64,000 bases of DNA from Selenomonas sp. (GCF_024699275.1 NZ_JAILPX010000155.1:15598-79597), one strand, 5' to 3'. Positions 46,190-55,396 are shown, numbered from the stretch's first letter. Notes: generated by a model from the letters alone, not told the origin. Numbers and translations are program-made.

Positions 46190-47455
46190 TTACTTTTTCG
46201 GCAGCATGACCACTGCCACGGGCAAATTAGACGCCCCCGGTGGGGAAAATTCAAAGACCGTTTCGCCCTGCCCCACACTTTCCCCCAGAGGAGCCAGCTC
46301 TGTATTTTGGGCCAGCTGCCACTTTCCAGCTTCCCGCTGGGATTGTACCGCATAACTTTCCGGAGCTGTCCGGTCTCCAAAATAAGGCCGTTCCCCCGGG
46401 GTAGGAAATAATGTATAGGTCTTCGTGGCCTTAAAACTGCGCATGGCCCCAGCATAAACACCACCCAAGGGACTTAAATAGTAATCCACATCGCCAGCTT
46501 CCACGGGCAGCTCAATGCGATAATTGATGCCATAATTGCCATAATTGATCACCGCACTGCCATCGGTAGCATCAATACCCGTACGATATTTATCGGTCTT
46601 ATCATCTGCCAGCATGAAATAAACACCGCCATCCTCCCCAGGATTATATACCTTGCGGGCAGACAGCACTCGATTCATCCCTTTGAAGGTTCCCCTAAGC
46701 CGCATTGCATCCTTTGGCAGCACCGGCAGATTTTCCACCGCCGTCACGGGGTCCCCATAAGCATCCAACATGATTACCGATACCAGAACCGAATGCTCCG
46801 CATGAAAATCAAAGACACCATAAGTCAATTCTCCCGGCTGCAAAATGGTCATATTCATATTCTCCTGCAATAAGCGGGACATACCCGGCTGCAGGGAAAT
46901 CTTCTGATTTCTTTCCTGGCTGAAGTATTCCAACTGCGTAGCCTTCCCCACCTTGAGATAATCATCACTGGGCTGACCACTACCGCCACGAGTAACGGTT
47001 ACGGTATTCTTACCGTTATACTCATTTTTAAGCACTACCGCCAGCTTCTTGGGTTCATCACTGCTATTCAAATGGTAGAATAACACGCGGGCATCTCCCC
47101 GGACGGAATCCTGATAGAGGATACCATTCTGGTTCACATATTCCGGGCTATCGGAAAAAAGCAGGGTTCCCCCCTCGTCCCGACTATTCATATACCAACG
47201 AGCCAGTCCCTGTTTTTCCGGGAGATTCTTCTGCTCAGGAACAGTTTGCCCCTGTTCCTGCGTCCGCAAAATATTTTGGATGCGGTCTAAGATTTTCGTA
47301 TCTGAGCTCCCCCTCACCTGCAAATTTTTCGCCAATCTGTCAGCATGCACAATGGTAACCGCCCCACTGACAGCGGCATGACGAGCCTGCACCAGCGAAG
47401 GCATCAACATAACCCCCGCTGTCAGCACAGCCATTGCTATTTGTTTTCCTTTCAT
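46190..47455 (-). CDS. Hypothetical secreted protein
   Basis: A 421-residue protein with a clear Sec signal peptide (about 1-24, ending LVQARHA) and no cysteine in the mature part. The remainder is beta-rich and I do not recognise a domain; the stretch VLFYHLNSSDEPKKLAVVL and the conserved tyrosines look like a beta-sandwich surface protein. It lies 25 nt after the polysaccharide deacetylase gene and 60 nt before metG, so an envelope role with the deacetylase is possible. This is inference. Confidence 0.75.
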   Translation of the reverse strand: MKGKQIAMAVLTAGVMLMPSLVQARHAAVSGAVTIVHADRLAKNLQVRGSSDTKILDRIQNILRTQEQGQTVPEQKNLPEKQGLARWYMNSRDEGGTLLFSDSPEYVNQNGILYQDSVRGDARVLFYHLNSSDEPKKLAVVLKNEYNGKNTVTVTRGGSGQPSDDYLKVGKATQLEYFSQERNQKISLQPGMSRLLQENMNMTILQPGELTYGVFDFHAEHSVLVSVIMLDAYGDPVTAVENLPVLPKDAMRLRGTFKGMNRVLSARKVYNPGEDGGVYFMLADDKTDKYRTGIDATDGSAVINYGNYGINYRIELPVEAGDVDYYLSPLGGVYAGAMRSFKATKTYTLFPTPGERPYFGDRTAPESYAVQSQREAGKWQLAQNTELAPLGESVGQGETVFEFSPPGASNLPVAVVMLPKK

Positions 47456-47480
47456 AAATCAAAAACATCCTTACTAAACA

Positions 47481-48278
47481 TTACTCACGAATTAAATGCT
47501 GGTGAATTCCCAGACGGGTCATCACCTCTCCTTTGAACAGGCGCAGCTTGAATTCCAGCAGCCCCAAGCGAGGATGGGGAATGTTGGTACGCTGCATGAG
47601 ATAGGGATTCGTCTTAAAGGTATTAAGACCACCATCCCCAGTCACGGCTGTCAGGTATTCATTCTCCTGCAGCAATTCCGGCATACCATCATCATAAGCA
47701 CCATTAGGATAGGAAAAGGTAAAGATGGTCTTGAGACCGTTCCACTCCATCAGCAGTTTGGAAAGCTTCATTTCCTCGGCCTGCTTTTCCCGCTCCAGAC
47801 TGGTCAGAGGCTGATGGTTAGCCGTGTGGCTGCCCAATTCAATCCCCCGGTTCTGCATATCCCGCAACTGATTCCAGCTGAGATAGCCTTTGCGCCCGAT
47901 GCTGTTGGTTACCATATAGACCGTCCCCACCATATGCCGCTCCTCCAGCATCGGCAGCAATATCGTGTAGTTATCTTCATAACCGTCATCAAAGGTCAAA
48001 ATCACCGGTTTTTCCGGCAAATCCTGTTTACCTTTCTTCGCCCGCATAAAATCCTGCATGGTAATGGTGGTATAGCCTTCAGCCTGCAGATAATCCAGCT
48101 GCTGGGCAAAATCAGCCACAGGCACCGCATAGGACCAGCCATCGTCCCCCACATCATCACAGATATGATGATATTCCAACACCAGTACCCCTTGAGGTGC
48201 CGGCGTCAACGTCAGCCAGGAAATAAAGATCAACAGGATAAAGGCCAACACCCCTGCCCCATATTTCACATAACGCAA
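47481..48278 (-). CDS. Polysaccharide deacetylase (CE4) membrane-anchored
   Basis: A 265-residue NodB-homology enzyme with one N-terminal membrane helix (about 6-25). Catalytic motifs are LTFDDGYEDN (motif 1, base and metal aspartates), SHTANH (motif 2, metal histidines) and the later FSYPNGAYDD (motif 3). It should remove N- or O-acetyl groups from peptidoglycan or exopolysaccharide in the periplasm. The start is TTG at 48278, 8 nt after GAGGG. It follows whiA and precedes an unknown secreted protein. Confidence 0.9.
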   Translation of the reverse strand: MRYVKYGAGVLAFILLIFISWLTLTPAPQGVLVLEYHHICDDVGDDGWSYAVPVADFAQQLDYLQAEGYTTITMQDFMRAKKGKQDLPEKPVILTFDDGYEDNYTILLPMLEERHMVGTVYMVTNSIGRKGYLSWNQLRDMQNRGIELGSHTANHQPLTSLEREKQAEEMKLSKLLMEWNGLKTIFTFSYPNGAYDDGMPELLQENEYLTAVTGDGGLNTFKTNPYLMQRTNIPHPRLGLLEFKLRLFKGEVMTRLGIHQHLIRE

Positions 48279-48312
48279 ACTTACATCCCTCTTCCTTATA
48301 AATCATTGGCTA

Positions 48313-49242
48313 TCAGCAAAGATTCTCCGCTATTTCCTTTAATTTTCTCATGCGATGATTCATGCCAGATTTGCTGATTCCCAGTATTTCCGCGAGTTCC
48401 TGCAACGTAGCCGCAGGATTTTCCAACCGGGCTTTGGCTGCCGCCCGTACCTTAGGCGGCAGTTTGACCAGATTGCCCTCTTTTTCCAGCTGCCGGATAA
48501 TGGCCAGCTGCCGTCCGGCAGCATCCACGGCCTTCTGCAGATTAGCCGTCTCACAGTTCACCAGACGATTAACCTGCTCCCGGACTTCCTTGACATTACG
48601 AGCCACTTCAAAGCTTTCCACAGCCTCATCCGCCTCCACCATGCCCAGGAAATCGATAATGGCATCTCCCTCTTTCAGGTAGACGATATATGCATCCTTT
48701 CGATCCACAAAACCTGCCGGAAATCCCATCCGCCGCAGTAAATCATAGAGGAGATTTCCCAACTCAAAACTGCCCGTCACCAGCTCTAAATGATAAGCTG
48801 CTTCCGGACGATTCACACTGCCCCCTCCCTGAAAGGCTCCCCTCAGGTAGGCAATACGACAGCATTGTTTTTTGAGAATTCCCCGGTCATTTTCCATATT
48901 GAAGCTGTTCTCATGGAGAAAACCAATACGGGCAAACAGCTCGTTCACCTTAACCGATGGCACTGCACGCACCGTATAACTATTATTCTTATTGAGCTGA
49001 CGGGAACGACGTACCGTAATTTCCGTCCGCAGCCCCTCCCCCTCACTTTTCAAAAGCTGCAGCACTTTACGGGCTACAGCCGCATTTTTCGAGGTGAAAT
49101 TGAGGCCAAAGGTATGACCGGCCCCCAGCGTAAGAGTTGCGCCCATACGTAATAGTGCCGCCAGTTCCGCACCTCGGCAGCAGGGTTCCTCATAACAGAG
49201 CCTTGCCAGTTCATTTTTTACCTCTGTGGCAAAGGATGGCAT
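48313..49242 (-). CDS. whiA: WhiA DNA-binding protein
   Basis: A 309-residue protein with the two-part WhiA architecture: an N-terminal LAGLIDADG-like domain (about 1-200, with YLRGAFQGGGSVNRP) and a C-terminal helix-turn-helix (about 225-305, NLQELAEILGISKSGMNHRMRKL read across the recognition region). WhiA regulates sporulation in actinomycetes and affects division and chromosome segregation in Firmicutes. It is last of the conserved rapZ-yvcK-whiA trio. GGAGGAGG precedes the ATG. Confidence 0.95.
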   Translation of the reverse strand: MPSFATEVKNELARLCYEEPCCRGAELAALLRMGATLTLGAGHTFGLNFTSKNAAVARKVLQLLKSEGEGLRTEITVRRSRQLNKNNSYTVRAVPSVKVNELFARIGFLHENSFNMENDRGILKKQCCRIAYLRGAFQGGGSVNRPEAAYHLELVTGSFELGNLLYDLLRRMGFPAGFVDRKDAYIVYLKEGDAIIDFLGMVEADEAVESFEVARNVKEVREQVNRLVNCETANLQKAVDAAGRQLAIIRQLEKEGNLVKLPPKVRAAAKARLENPAATLQELAEILGISKSGMNHRMRKLKEIAENLC

Positions 49243-49263
49243 AAGCCTCCTCCTTTTCCAAAC

Positions 49264-50580
49264 TTACTTGATTTCGTATTTTTTCAAGGCACTGGGCTGA
49301 AGATGATAAACCATATTCATGACGGCCTTGCTGAGCTTATCCGGATCATGGCGAATGAGTTCCCTTTCATTGATGATATCGGCCTTCACAAAACCTACCC
49401 CCAATGCATTGATGGCATCCTCATCCACTTCCACCGGATAAGCCCCCTTGCCCGCATAGAATTCCTGCATCTCCGGCGATATGGGGGAATCGTTGACCAG
49501 CATATAGTCAATAATGCCCTTGCCGCCATGGTCGATAATGGCCTTGGCATGCATCGAGGCGGTATATCCATCCGTTTCTCCCGGCTGGCTCATGACATTG
49601 CAGATATAGATTTTAATGGCTTTACTCTTACGGATAGCCTCAGCCACACCATCCACCAATAAATTAGGCATGATGCTGGTATAAAGACTGCCCGGGCCCA
49701 AAATAATAGCATCTGCATTGGTCAGTGCGTCCAAGGCCGATTGTACGGGCTGTACCTTTTCCGGAAATAACCGTACCCGATGAATCTTCTTATGAACCTC
49801 GGGAATCTGGGATTCCCCTTCCACCACTGTTCCATCGGTCATGATGGCATCCAGCCGCACATGGTCCTTGGATGCAGGAAGCACCTGACCTTTTACCGCC
49901 AGTACCTTGGAAGACTCCCGCAGAGCCTGTTCCATATCCCCTGTCACTTCATTCATGGCAGCGATAAAGAGATTGCCAAAGCTATGTCCTGCCAGTTCTG
50001 TCTCACCCTTGAAACGATACTGGAACAATTTTTCCATCAACGGTTCTGTATCGGCCAGCGCCACCAAGCAATTGCGTAAATCGCCCGGAGGAATGATGCC
50101 AAATTCCTCCCGCAATCGTCCAGAAGAACCGCCATCATCAGCCACCGTTACCACGGCTGTAACATTACTGGTGGCCGCCTTGATGCCCCGCAGCAATACG
50201 GACAAGCCATGACCGCCGCCCACAACAGTGACATTAGGACCTTTACCCAGACGGCGCTTTTCGTAGATAATATCCACCAACCGCTCTGAGCTGTCCGGCA
50301 AAAGCACCATAATGACCGAGCGGATTACATAACGGGTTGCTGCCAGCATCAATACCGCGCCTAAAACCACTACCAAAACTCCGATAAAAGTGGTAATGGA
50401 ATAATCATAGGTCCCCTTCCACAGATAAACCGCCTGAAAAATGGTTTCTTCTATGGCATCCAGATATTTGTAGTTAAAAACAAGAGCCAACCCCAGGCTA
50501 ACCAGCATAACCCCGGCTGCAAACAACAGCAGCCAGCGTTTGAACTTCATGCCAGGATACAGCCATTTCAACAAATGCAT
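49264..50580 (-). CDS. yvcK: YvcK/CofD-like gluconeogenesis factor with membrane anchor
   Basis: A 438-residue protein of the CofD-like YvcK family, needed for growth on gluconeogenic carbon and for cell shape; members bind UDP-sugars. The core (about 115-425) has VTVVGGGHGLSVLLRG, DDGGSSGRLREEFG and ILGPGSLYTSIMPNLLVDG. About 100 N-terminal residues form two membrane helices (about 15-38 and 62-85) absent from B. subtilis YvcK, so this version is tethered to the inner membrane. Its ribosome site AGGAG lies within the end of rapZ. Confidence 0.94.
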   Translation of the reverse strand: MHLLKWLYPGMKFKRWLLLFAAGVMLVSLGLALVFNYKYLDAIEETIFQAVYLWKGTYDYSITTFIGVLVVVLGAVLMLAATRYVIRSVIMVLLPDSSERLVDIIYEKRRLGKGPNVTVVGGGHGLSVLLRGIKAATSNVTAVVTVADDGGSSGRLREEFGIIPPGDLRNCLVALADTEPLMEKLFQYRFKGETELAGHSFGNLFIAAMNEVTGDMEQALRESSKVLAVKGQVLPASKDHVRLDAIMTDGTVVEGESQIPEVHKKIHRVRLFPEKVQPVQSALDALTNADAIILGPGSLYTSIMPNLLVDGVAEAIRKSKAIKIYICNVMSQPGETDGYTASMHAKAIIDHGGKGIIDYMLVNDSPISPEMQEFYAGKGAYPVEVDEDAINALGVGFVKADIINERELIRHDPDKLSKAVMNMVYHLQPSALKKYEIK

Positions 50581-50583
50581 AGT

Positions 50584-51534
50584 TTAACACTCCTCGCGTA
50601 CGTGTTCCCACACATCGTTTTTCATCAAATCCCGGTGTTCCAATTTGACCGGCAAGCCTCGATCTTTCAATCGGTCAAAAATATGTTTGGCAATAAAGAC
50701 ACTGCGATGCATACCACCGGTGCAGCCCACAGCAATCACCAACTGACTCTTGCCTTCCTTCACATACTGCGGTACAAGAAAATCCATCATACCATCCAAA
50801 TGCTCCGTAAACTCCTGGGTCACTGGCCATTTGGCAATGTATTCCGCCACCTCGGGAACAGCACCACTCTTGTGACGCATGGATTCAATATAGAAGGGAT
50901 TCGGCAGGAAGCGCACATCCAGAACCATATCCGCATCCAAGGGCATACCAAACTTAAACCCAAAGGATAGCACATTGATACTCATCTGCTCGCCATCATT
51001 GTTCCCAAAAATCCGATGAATCTTATCTCGTAATTCCACTTTTTTAAGTTCCGAGGTATCAATAATATAGGTTGCCTTTGCCCTGGCTGGCGATAGTCTT
51101 TCCCTTTCCTTGGCAATCCCATCCGAAATTCTGGAGGATGGCGCCATGGGATGACGCCGGCGGGTTTCCTTATAACGCCGGATAATCACGGGATCCGATG
51201 CATCCATAAAGAGCATTTCATAGGGAACATCTGCCTTATCCATATCATCCAGCACATGGATAAAGGTATCAAAAAATTCCCGGCTGCGGGTATCCACCAC
51301 CAGCACCACTTTACCCACATGATCACCAGCATGTTTGCAAAGTTCCACAAATTTAGGAATGAAAACCGGAGGCAAATTATCGACCACAAAGTAACCTAAA
51401 TCCTCCATATAACGACAAGCCTGGGTCTTTCCGCCACCGCTCATGCCGGTGACAATCACCAGACGAAATCGGTCTTCCCGCGAGGGCTCCAACACTTCTT
51501 TTCCTTCATCAAGTTCCTGTCCCACAAAATCCAC
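50584..51534 (-). CDS. rapZ: RapZ/YvcJ nucleotide-binding protein
   Basis: A 316-residue P-loop protein; RapZ guides RNase E to small RNAs in enterics and YvcJ affects competence in Bacillus. Walker A is TGMSGGGKT near residue 30, Walker B-like VVDTRSREF, and the C-terminal domain has SFGFKFGMPLDADMV and GCTGGMHRSVFIA. The frame starts at GTG 51534; a second GTG at 51525 has a better spaced AGGTGG and may be the real start. It lies 5 nt after the upstream HAD gene and 3 nt before yvcK. Confidence 0.94.
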   Translation of the reverse strand: MDFVGQELDEGKEVLEPSREDRFRLVIVTGMSGGGKTQACRYMEDLGYFVVDNLPPVFIPKFVELCKHAGDHVGKVVLVVDTRSREFFDTFIHVLDDMDKADVPYEMLFMDASDPVIIRRYKETRRRHPMAPSSRISDGIAKERERLSPARAKATYIIDTSELKKVELRDKIHRIFGNNDGEQMSINVLSFGFKFGMPLDADMVLDVRFLPNPFYIESMRHKSGAVPEVAEYIAKWPVTQEFTEHLDGMMDFLVPQYVKEGKSQLVIAVGCTGGMHRSVFIAKHIFDRLKDRGLPVKLEHRDLMKNDVWEHVREEC

Positions 51535-51539
51535 CTGCC

Positions 51540-52346
51540 TTATTCTCTGTTCAATATGTATTTATGCACAGCCTGTGCCCAGCCATCCTCATCACAATGG
51601 CCGGTAACCGCATCTGTCACCGCCTTGACCTCAGCGGTAGCATTGCCCATAGCCACACTGAATCCAGCTGCTTCAAGCATGGGCAAATCATTACTGGCAT
51701 CCCCGATAGCCATGGTCTCACGGATATCTATATGCAGCATATCCGCCAGCCGCACCAAAGCCGCAGCCTTGGACACCCCTGGACTGATAATTTCAATAAA
51801 ATCCTTGGATGATTGGGTAAGGGTAATCCTGTCGCCAAATTCAACCTGCAGTTCTGCCATCCAATCCTGGGTAACTGCCGGATCATCCGTGATGACCAGC
51901 ATCTTATACATCCTGCTGACCTGCTCCCGCATACCTGCATAACCCAGTGTTTTGCCCTTGACCTTCTGACTGTATTCATAACGCTGAGAAAATTCCCCAC
52001 AGGCCGAATAATACAATTCATCACCACTATAGGTCTGCAGATACCAGTTGCGCGCCGCTGCAAAATCCACCACCCGGCGGCAGATATCCTCATCCAGATA
52101 CTGCTCATAATAGATCTTCCCCGAAGTGGATTTAATCAAAGCTCCGTTATAAGTAATAATGGGTACATCCAACCCCAAAGCTTCTGCCACAGGCATAGCC
52201 GCCCGATACATGCGTCCAGTAGCTATGGTCACAATGGTACCAGCCTTTGCCGCCTCCTGAGCAGCCGCAACATTACCCGCTGACACCGGTTTTCCGCTCC
52301 GTAAAAGAGTGCCATCCAAATCTGTCGCCAACAACTTTATTGTCAT
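51540..52346 (-). CDS. Cof-type HAD phosphatase
   Basis: A 268-residue HAD hydrolase: DLDGTLL (motif I), IATGRMY (motif II), a lysine in GVSKAAALV (motif III) and GDASNDLPMLEAAG (motif IV), with the alpha/beta cap of the Cof group between. GGGGG precedes the ATG. It is first in the run leading to rapZ-yvcK-whiA. Sugar phosphatase activity is likely at family level; the substrate is unknown. Confidence 0.9.
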   Translation of the reverse strand: MTIKLLATDLDGTLLRSGKPVSAGNVAAAQEAAKAGTIVTIATGRMYRAAMPVAEALGLDVPIITYNGALIKSTSGKIYYEQYLDEDICRRVVDFAAARNWYLQTYSGDELYYSACGEFSQRYEYSQKVKGKTLGYAGMREQVSRMYKMLVITDDPAVTQDWMAELQVEFGDRITLTQSSKDFIEIISPGVSKAAALVRLADMLHIDIRETMAIGDASNDLPMLEAAGFSVAMGNATAEVKAVTDAVTGHCDEDGWAQAVHKYILNRE

Positions 52347-52421
52347 AAAAATGCCCCCTTGTGGTATTTTTATTTTCCTAATATAGAATCAGTACTTCTA
52401 TTTTCTCACATCCCGCTAAAA

Positions 52422-52451
52422 TTGCAAGAAAAAAGTCGAGTATGTTATACT
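52422..52451 (+). promoter_or_regulatory. Promoter for the poly-C tract gene
   Basis: TTGCAA (52422-52427), 18-bp spacer, TATACT (52446-52451) with a TG extension. The leader contains a TATGTAA/TTACATA hairpin. Confidence 0.6.
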
Positions 52452-52509
52452 ATCTATGTAAATTCATGGAATCCAGCGTCATGCTTACATACAGAGAGGA
52501 CTATTACTG

Positions 52510-52980
52510 ATGATAAAAAAAATCTTTCTTGCCATTGGCCTGTTGTTGATGATTACCGGTATCTTTGGCTTGTCCTACACCTGGCATATCGACCATCGGA
52601 CCGCCGAAAGTCTATCCGCATACTGCCGCATAGACTTTCAAACCTCCCATACCGCCCAAGGCAAACTGGAAGGTGCCGTGCTTACCCTTTGGGACTGGCG
52701 GTATGACAGTGCTAAACTCAAAAATGAAGCAATTCTCTACACCGATGGCGATGCCTGGGAAATGAAAGCAGCCACCAAACAGACACCCCCCCCCCATGAC
52801 AGCAAGGACCATGCCTGGCAGAACGAAAACAAACTCTTTGTGGAACTTCCCCGTTCCAGTCTGCCCGCAATAAAAAAAGCGGAGACCATCCGGTTCCGCT
52901 TCTATTACGATAATGGGCAGACCATTGACTTGCCGTTGAATGAACCCGACCTTGAATATTGGAAACGCCAGGTTCAATAA
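52510..52980 (+). CDS. Hypothetical membrane-anchored protein with a ten-C tract
   Basis: A 156-residue protein with an N-terminal membrane helix or uncleaved signal (about 4-25) and a beta-rich extracytoplasmic part (SLSAYCRIDFQTSH, TIRFRFYYDNGQTID). No domain recognised. A run of ten C (52786-52795) lies in the middle of the frame, encoding part of a proline triplet; insertion or loss of one base would truncate the protein. GAGAGGA precedes the ATG and a good promoter lies upstream. It is convergent with alr. Confidence 0.75.
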   Translation: MIKKIFLAIGLLLMITGIFGLSYTWHIDHRTAESLSAYCRIDFQTSHTAQGKLEGAVLTLWDWRYDSAKLKNEAILYTDGDAWEMKAATKQTPPPHDSKDHAWQNENKLFVELPRSSLPAIKKAETIRFRFYYDNGQTIDLPLNEPDLEYWKRQVQ

Positions 52981-52986
52981 GCAGCT

Positions 52987-54093
52987 TTATCGATAGACTC
53001 TTGGCACCCGCCCGCTAAGCAAACAGGGGACTTCATAATTGATGGTGTCGCCCCACCTGGCCACCTCATCAATGGTCAGACTTTCACTGCCAAACAGCGT
53101 AACTTCATCCCCAATTTTCACATCCGGAATCTCCGTCACATCCACCATCACCTGATCCATACAGACCCTGCCGGCAATCGGTGCTTTTTGTCCGCAGATT
53201 TCCACATATCCCTGCTTCCCATAAGCTCGGATATACCCATCCGCATAACCGATAGGCAGCGTGGCAATACGGCTCTCTCTTGCCGCGGTGAACTGCCGGC
53301 CATAGCCAATGCTCTCTCCCTTATGCAAGGTCTTAAGCCACACCACTTTTGCCTTAAGCCCCATCACCGGCTGCAAAGCGATGGGATGCGTCACTTCCTC
53401 TGAAGGCCACAACCCATACTGAATAACCCCTGCCCTTACCATATCAAAATGAGCCTCAGGAATTTCCAAAACAGCCGCCGATTCGGCAATATGCTTAAGG
53501 GATAGCTTTACTCCACGCTCTTCCACCGCCGCAATGGCCGCCTGGAATTTATCCAGTTGCATCCGCGTATAGCCCTTATCCTGGCAATCCGCCATGGCAA
53601 AATGCGAAAACATCCCTTCAATCTCTATCCCCGGTAACCTGCCAATGTTTTCCGCCAAGTCCCCGATTTCCTCGGGGCGCACGCCAATACGTCCCATACC
53701 TGTGTCCACTTTGAGATGAACCCGAACGGTTTTATGCTGGCGCACAGCCTCCCGGGAAAGTGCTTCTGCCAGCATCAATTCACACACGACCTGCGTTAAG
53801 TCGTAATCGACAATATCCTTGGCATCCTCAGGCATCACAAGGCCCAAAACCAAAATAGGAGTAGTGAATCCCGCCTGTCGCAGTTCCATGCCCTCAGCCA
53901 AGGTAGCCACTGCCAGATAATCGGCCCCTTCTTCCACTGCCACCCGGGCTATAGGAATTGCACCATGCCCATAAGCATTGGCCTTAACCACTGCACAAAG
54001 CTTCACTCCTGCAGCCAATTGTCTTTTTATCTCTCTATAATTATGACGTAACGCCTGTAAATTTATCTCAGCCCAGACAGGACGATTTGGCAT
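52987..54093 (-). CDS. alr: Alanine racemase
   Basis: PLP enzyme converting L- to D-alanine for peptidoglycan; 368 residues. The PLP-lysine is in AVVKANAYGHG near residue 37, the second catalytic base tyrosine in GESIGYGRQF, and the C-terminal beta domain has CMDQVMVDVT. The ATG at 54093 follows GGGGTGGGAG and is preferred to a GTG 9 nt earlier. Divergent from the small NusG-II protein gene. Confidence 0.95.
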   Translation of the reverse strand: MPNRPVWAEINLQALRHNYREIKRQLAAGVKLCAVVKANAYGHGAIPIARVAVEEGADYLAVATLAEGMELRQAGFTTPILVLGLVMPEDAKDIVDYDLTQVVCELMLAEALSREAVRQHKTVRVHLKVDTGMGRIGVRPEEIGDLAENIGRLPGIEIEGMFSHFAMADCQDKGYTRMQLDKFQAAIAAVEERGVKLSLKHIAESAAVLEIPEAHFDMVRAGVIQYGLWPSEEVTHPIALQPVMGLKAKVVWLKTLHKGESIGYGRQFTAARESRIATLPIGYADGYIRAYGKQGYVEICGQKAPIAGRVCMDQVMVDVTEIPDVKIGDEVTLFGSESLTIDEVARWGDTINYEVPCLLSGRVPRVYR

Positions 54094-54156
54094 TACTCCC
54101 ACCCCTTTTATTTTATATTTCGGTTATTAAGTATAGCAAATGTGTTATATAAAGTC

Positions 54157-54162
54157 TATAAT
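54157..54162 (+). promoter_or_regulatory. -10 element suggesting a leaderless transcript
   Basis: TATAAT ends 7 nt before the ATG at 54170, so transcription would begin at or next to the start codon. A TG-T-TATATA extended -10 lies slightly upstream (54143-54151) as an alternative. No ribosome binding site precedes the ATG. Confidence 0.45.
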
Positions 54163-54169
54163 ACTCTAT

Positions 54170-54532
54170 ATGAGTAAAATGCTAAAAAAAGCGGATATTG
54201 TGCTGATTGTCCTGCTCTTTCTTGTATCTCTGCTGCCTTTAACAAAATTCGGTCAACCAGGCCCTGCCTGTTACGCAGAAATCCGTCAGGACGGGAAAGT
54301 CATACAACACATACGGCTGACAGGACATATCGGAATTACGGAAATGACAATTCCCTTTCCCCTGAAAGGCACGGAAAAACACAATCTTATCCGCATCGAA
54401 AACGAACAAATTGCCGTACGGGATGCAGACTGTCCAGACAAAATCTGCGTACAGACAGGTGCTATATCCCAGCCCGGAGAAATCATCGCCTGTCTCCCGC
54501 ATAAATTAATCATTGAAATCAAGAGTGAGTGA
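54170..54532 (+). CDS. NusG domain II-like membrane protein
   Basis: A 120-residue protein: one N-terminal membrane helix (about 9-27) and an extracytoplasmic NusG-II-like beta domain (about 35-118) containing the conserved DADCPDKICVQTGAI and AGEIIACLPHKL-type ending (here PGEIIACLPHKLIIEI). Three cysteines are typical of the family. The start is probably the ATG at 54170; an ATG at 54140 would overlap the promoter. It ends 4 nt before a Gx-transporter gene, a frequent pairing. Confidence 0.82.
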   Translation: MSKMLKKADIVLIVLLFLVSLLPLTKFGQPGPACYAEIRQDGKVIQHIRLTGHIGITEMTIPFPLKGTEKHNLIRIENEQIAVRDADCPDKICVQTGAISQPGEIIACLPHKLIIEIKSE

Positions 54533-54536
54533 CCCC

Positions 54537-55016
54537 ATGGAACTGCGAAATCATCTCTATATCGCCTTGCTAACTGCCCTATCCCTGGTGCTATTCCTGC
54601 TTGAAGGCCTTATTCCTCTGCCCTTTATCGCACCAGGTGCAAAGTTAGGCCTGGCAAACATCGTCACCGTCTATGCTTTATTTAGCCTGGGCCCCCGCGC
54701 CTCTCTATTGATCATTCTATTGCGCACAAGTCTGGCCTCTTTCTTCGGCGGCGGTCCGACAATTTTTCTCTATAGTATCAGCGGCGGACTTTTGAGCCTG
54801 GCCATTATGACAGCCCTCAAAAAAACAACCTGCTTTTCTTTGGCAGGCATCAGCGCTGCCGGCGGTTTTGCCCATCATTGTGGGCAGCTCCTGGTGGCAT
54901 CTTTTGCAGCCCAAACCTTAACCATCTTCCGCTATCTGCCAGTTCTAGGCCCTTGCGGACTTATTACCGGGCTGATGATTGGCTGGCTGGCAACAAAAGT
55001 TAAGCAATCCTCTTAA
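54537..55016 (+). CDS. Gx transporter family / heptaprenyl diphosphate synthase component I-like
   Basis: A 159-residue integral membrane protein with about five helices, matching the Hpre_diP_synt_I family, now thought to be an ECF-type S component-like transporter. Signature segments are FLLEGLIPLPFIAPGAKLGLANIV, seen around residues 20-43, and RTSLASFFGGGP. The start ATG at 54537 follows a weak GAGTGAG and the stop of the NusG-II gene by 4 nt. Substrate unknown. Confidence 0.85.
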   Translation: MELRNHLYIALLTALSLVLFLLEGLIPLPFIAPGAKLGLANIVTVYALFSLGPRASLLIILLRTSLASFFGGGPTIFLYSISGGLLSLAIMTALKKTTCFSLAGISAAGGFAHHCGQLLVASFAAQTLTIFRYLPVLGPCGLITGLMIGWLATKVKQSS

Positions 55017-55028
55017 TTGACTTTTAAT

Positions 55029-55057
55029 TTGACTTCCTTATTTTTTTCTGCTACTAT
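55029..55057 (+). promoter_or_regulatory. Promoter for the 96-residue protein gene
   Basis: TTGACT (55029-55034), 17-bp spacer, TACTAT (55052-55057). Confidence 0.55.
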
Positions 55058-55105
55058 CAAGGTATATTCTTTATTTACAGAATTATCAATAAAGGAGGGA
55101 GCAAC

Positions 55106-55396
55106 ATGGATGTAAAAATGCCGGTATTACCTCATGATGCTATGGACGTATTAAAAAGCCAGCAAAACAACCTGATCAGTACCATCACCACCGTGAAAAC
55201 AGAGAATCAGGCAGCCGCCCGTGGCCTGCCGCCATTGCATTCCTTGATGACCAGTCTGGATGCTGTGCAGGGCGCAGGCGAACTGGAAAAAATTGGTCAT
55301 GCTCCTCCGCCCGCTTTTGTTGTGGATATCAATAGCGAGCGCAAAGAATTTGACGAATACGCCACTGGCGCATTCACCATCGAATTGAGTCGTTAA
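55106..55396 (+). CDS. Small hypothetical protein
   Basis: A 96-residue soluble protein starting MDVKMPVLPHDAMDVLK, with helical N-terminal half and a proline-rich middle (HAPPPAFVVDINSERKEF). No domain recognised. AAAGGAGGGAG precedes the ATG, a promoter lies upstream and a hairpin terminator downstream, so it forms its own transcription unit. The absence of a signal peptide points to the cytoplasm. Function unknown. Confidence 0.72.
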   Translation: MDVKMPVLPHDAMDVLKSQQNNLISTITTVKTENQAAARGLPPLHSLMTSLDAVQGAGELEKIGHAPPPAFVVDINSERKEFDEYATGAFTIELSR

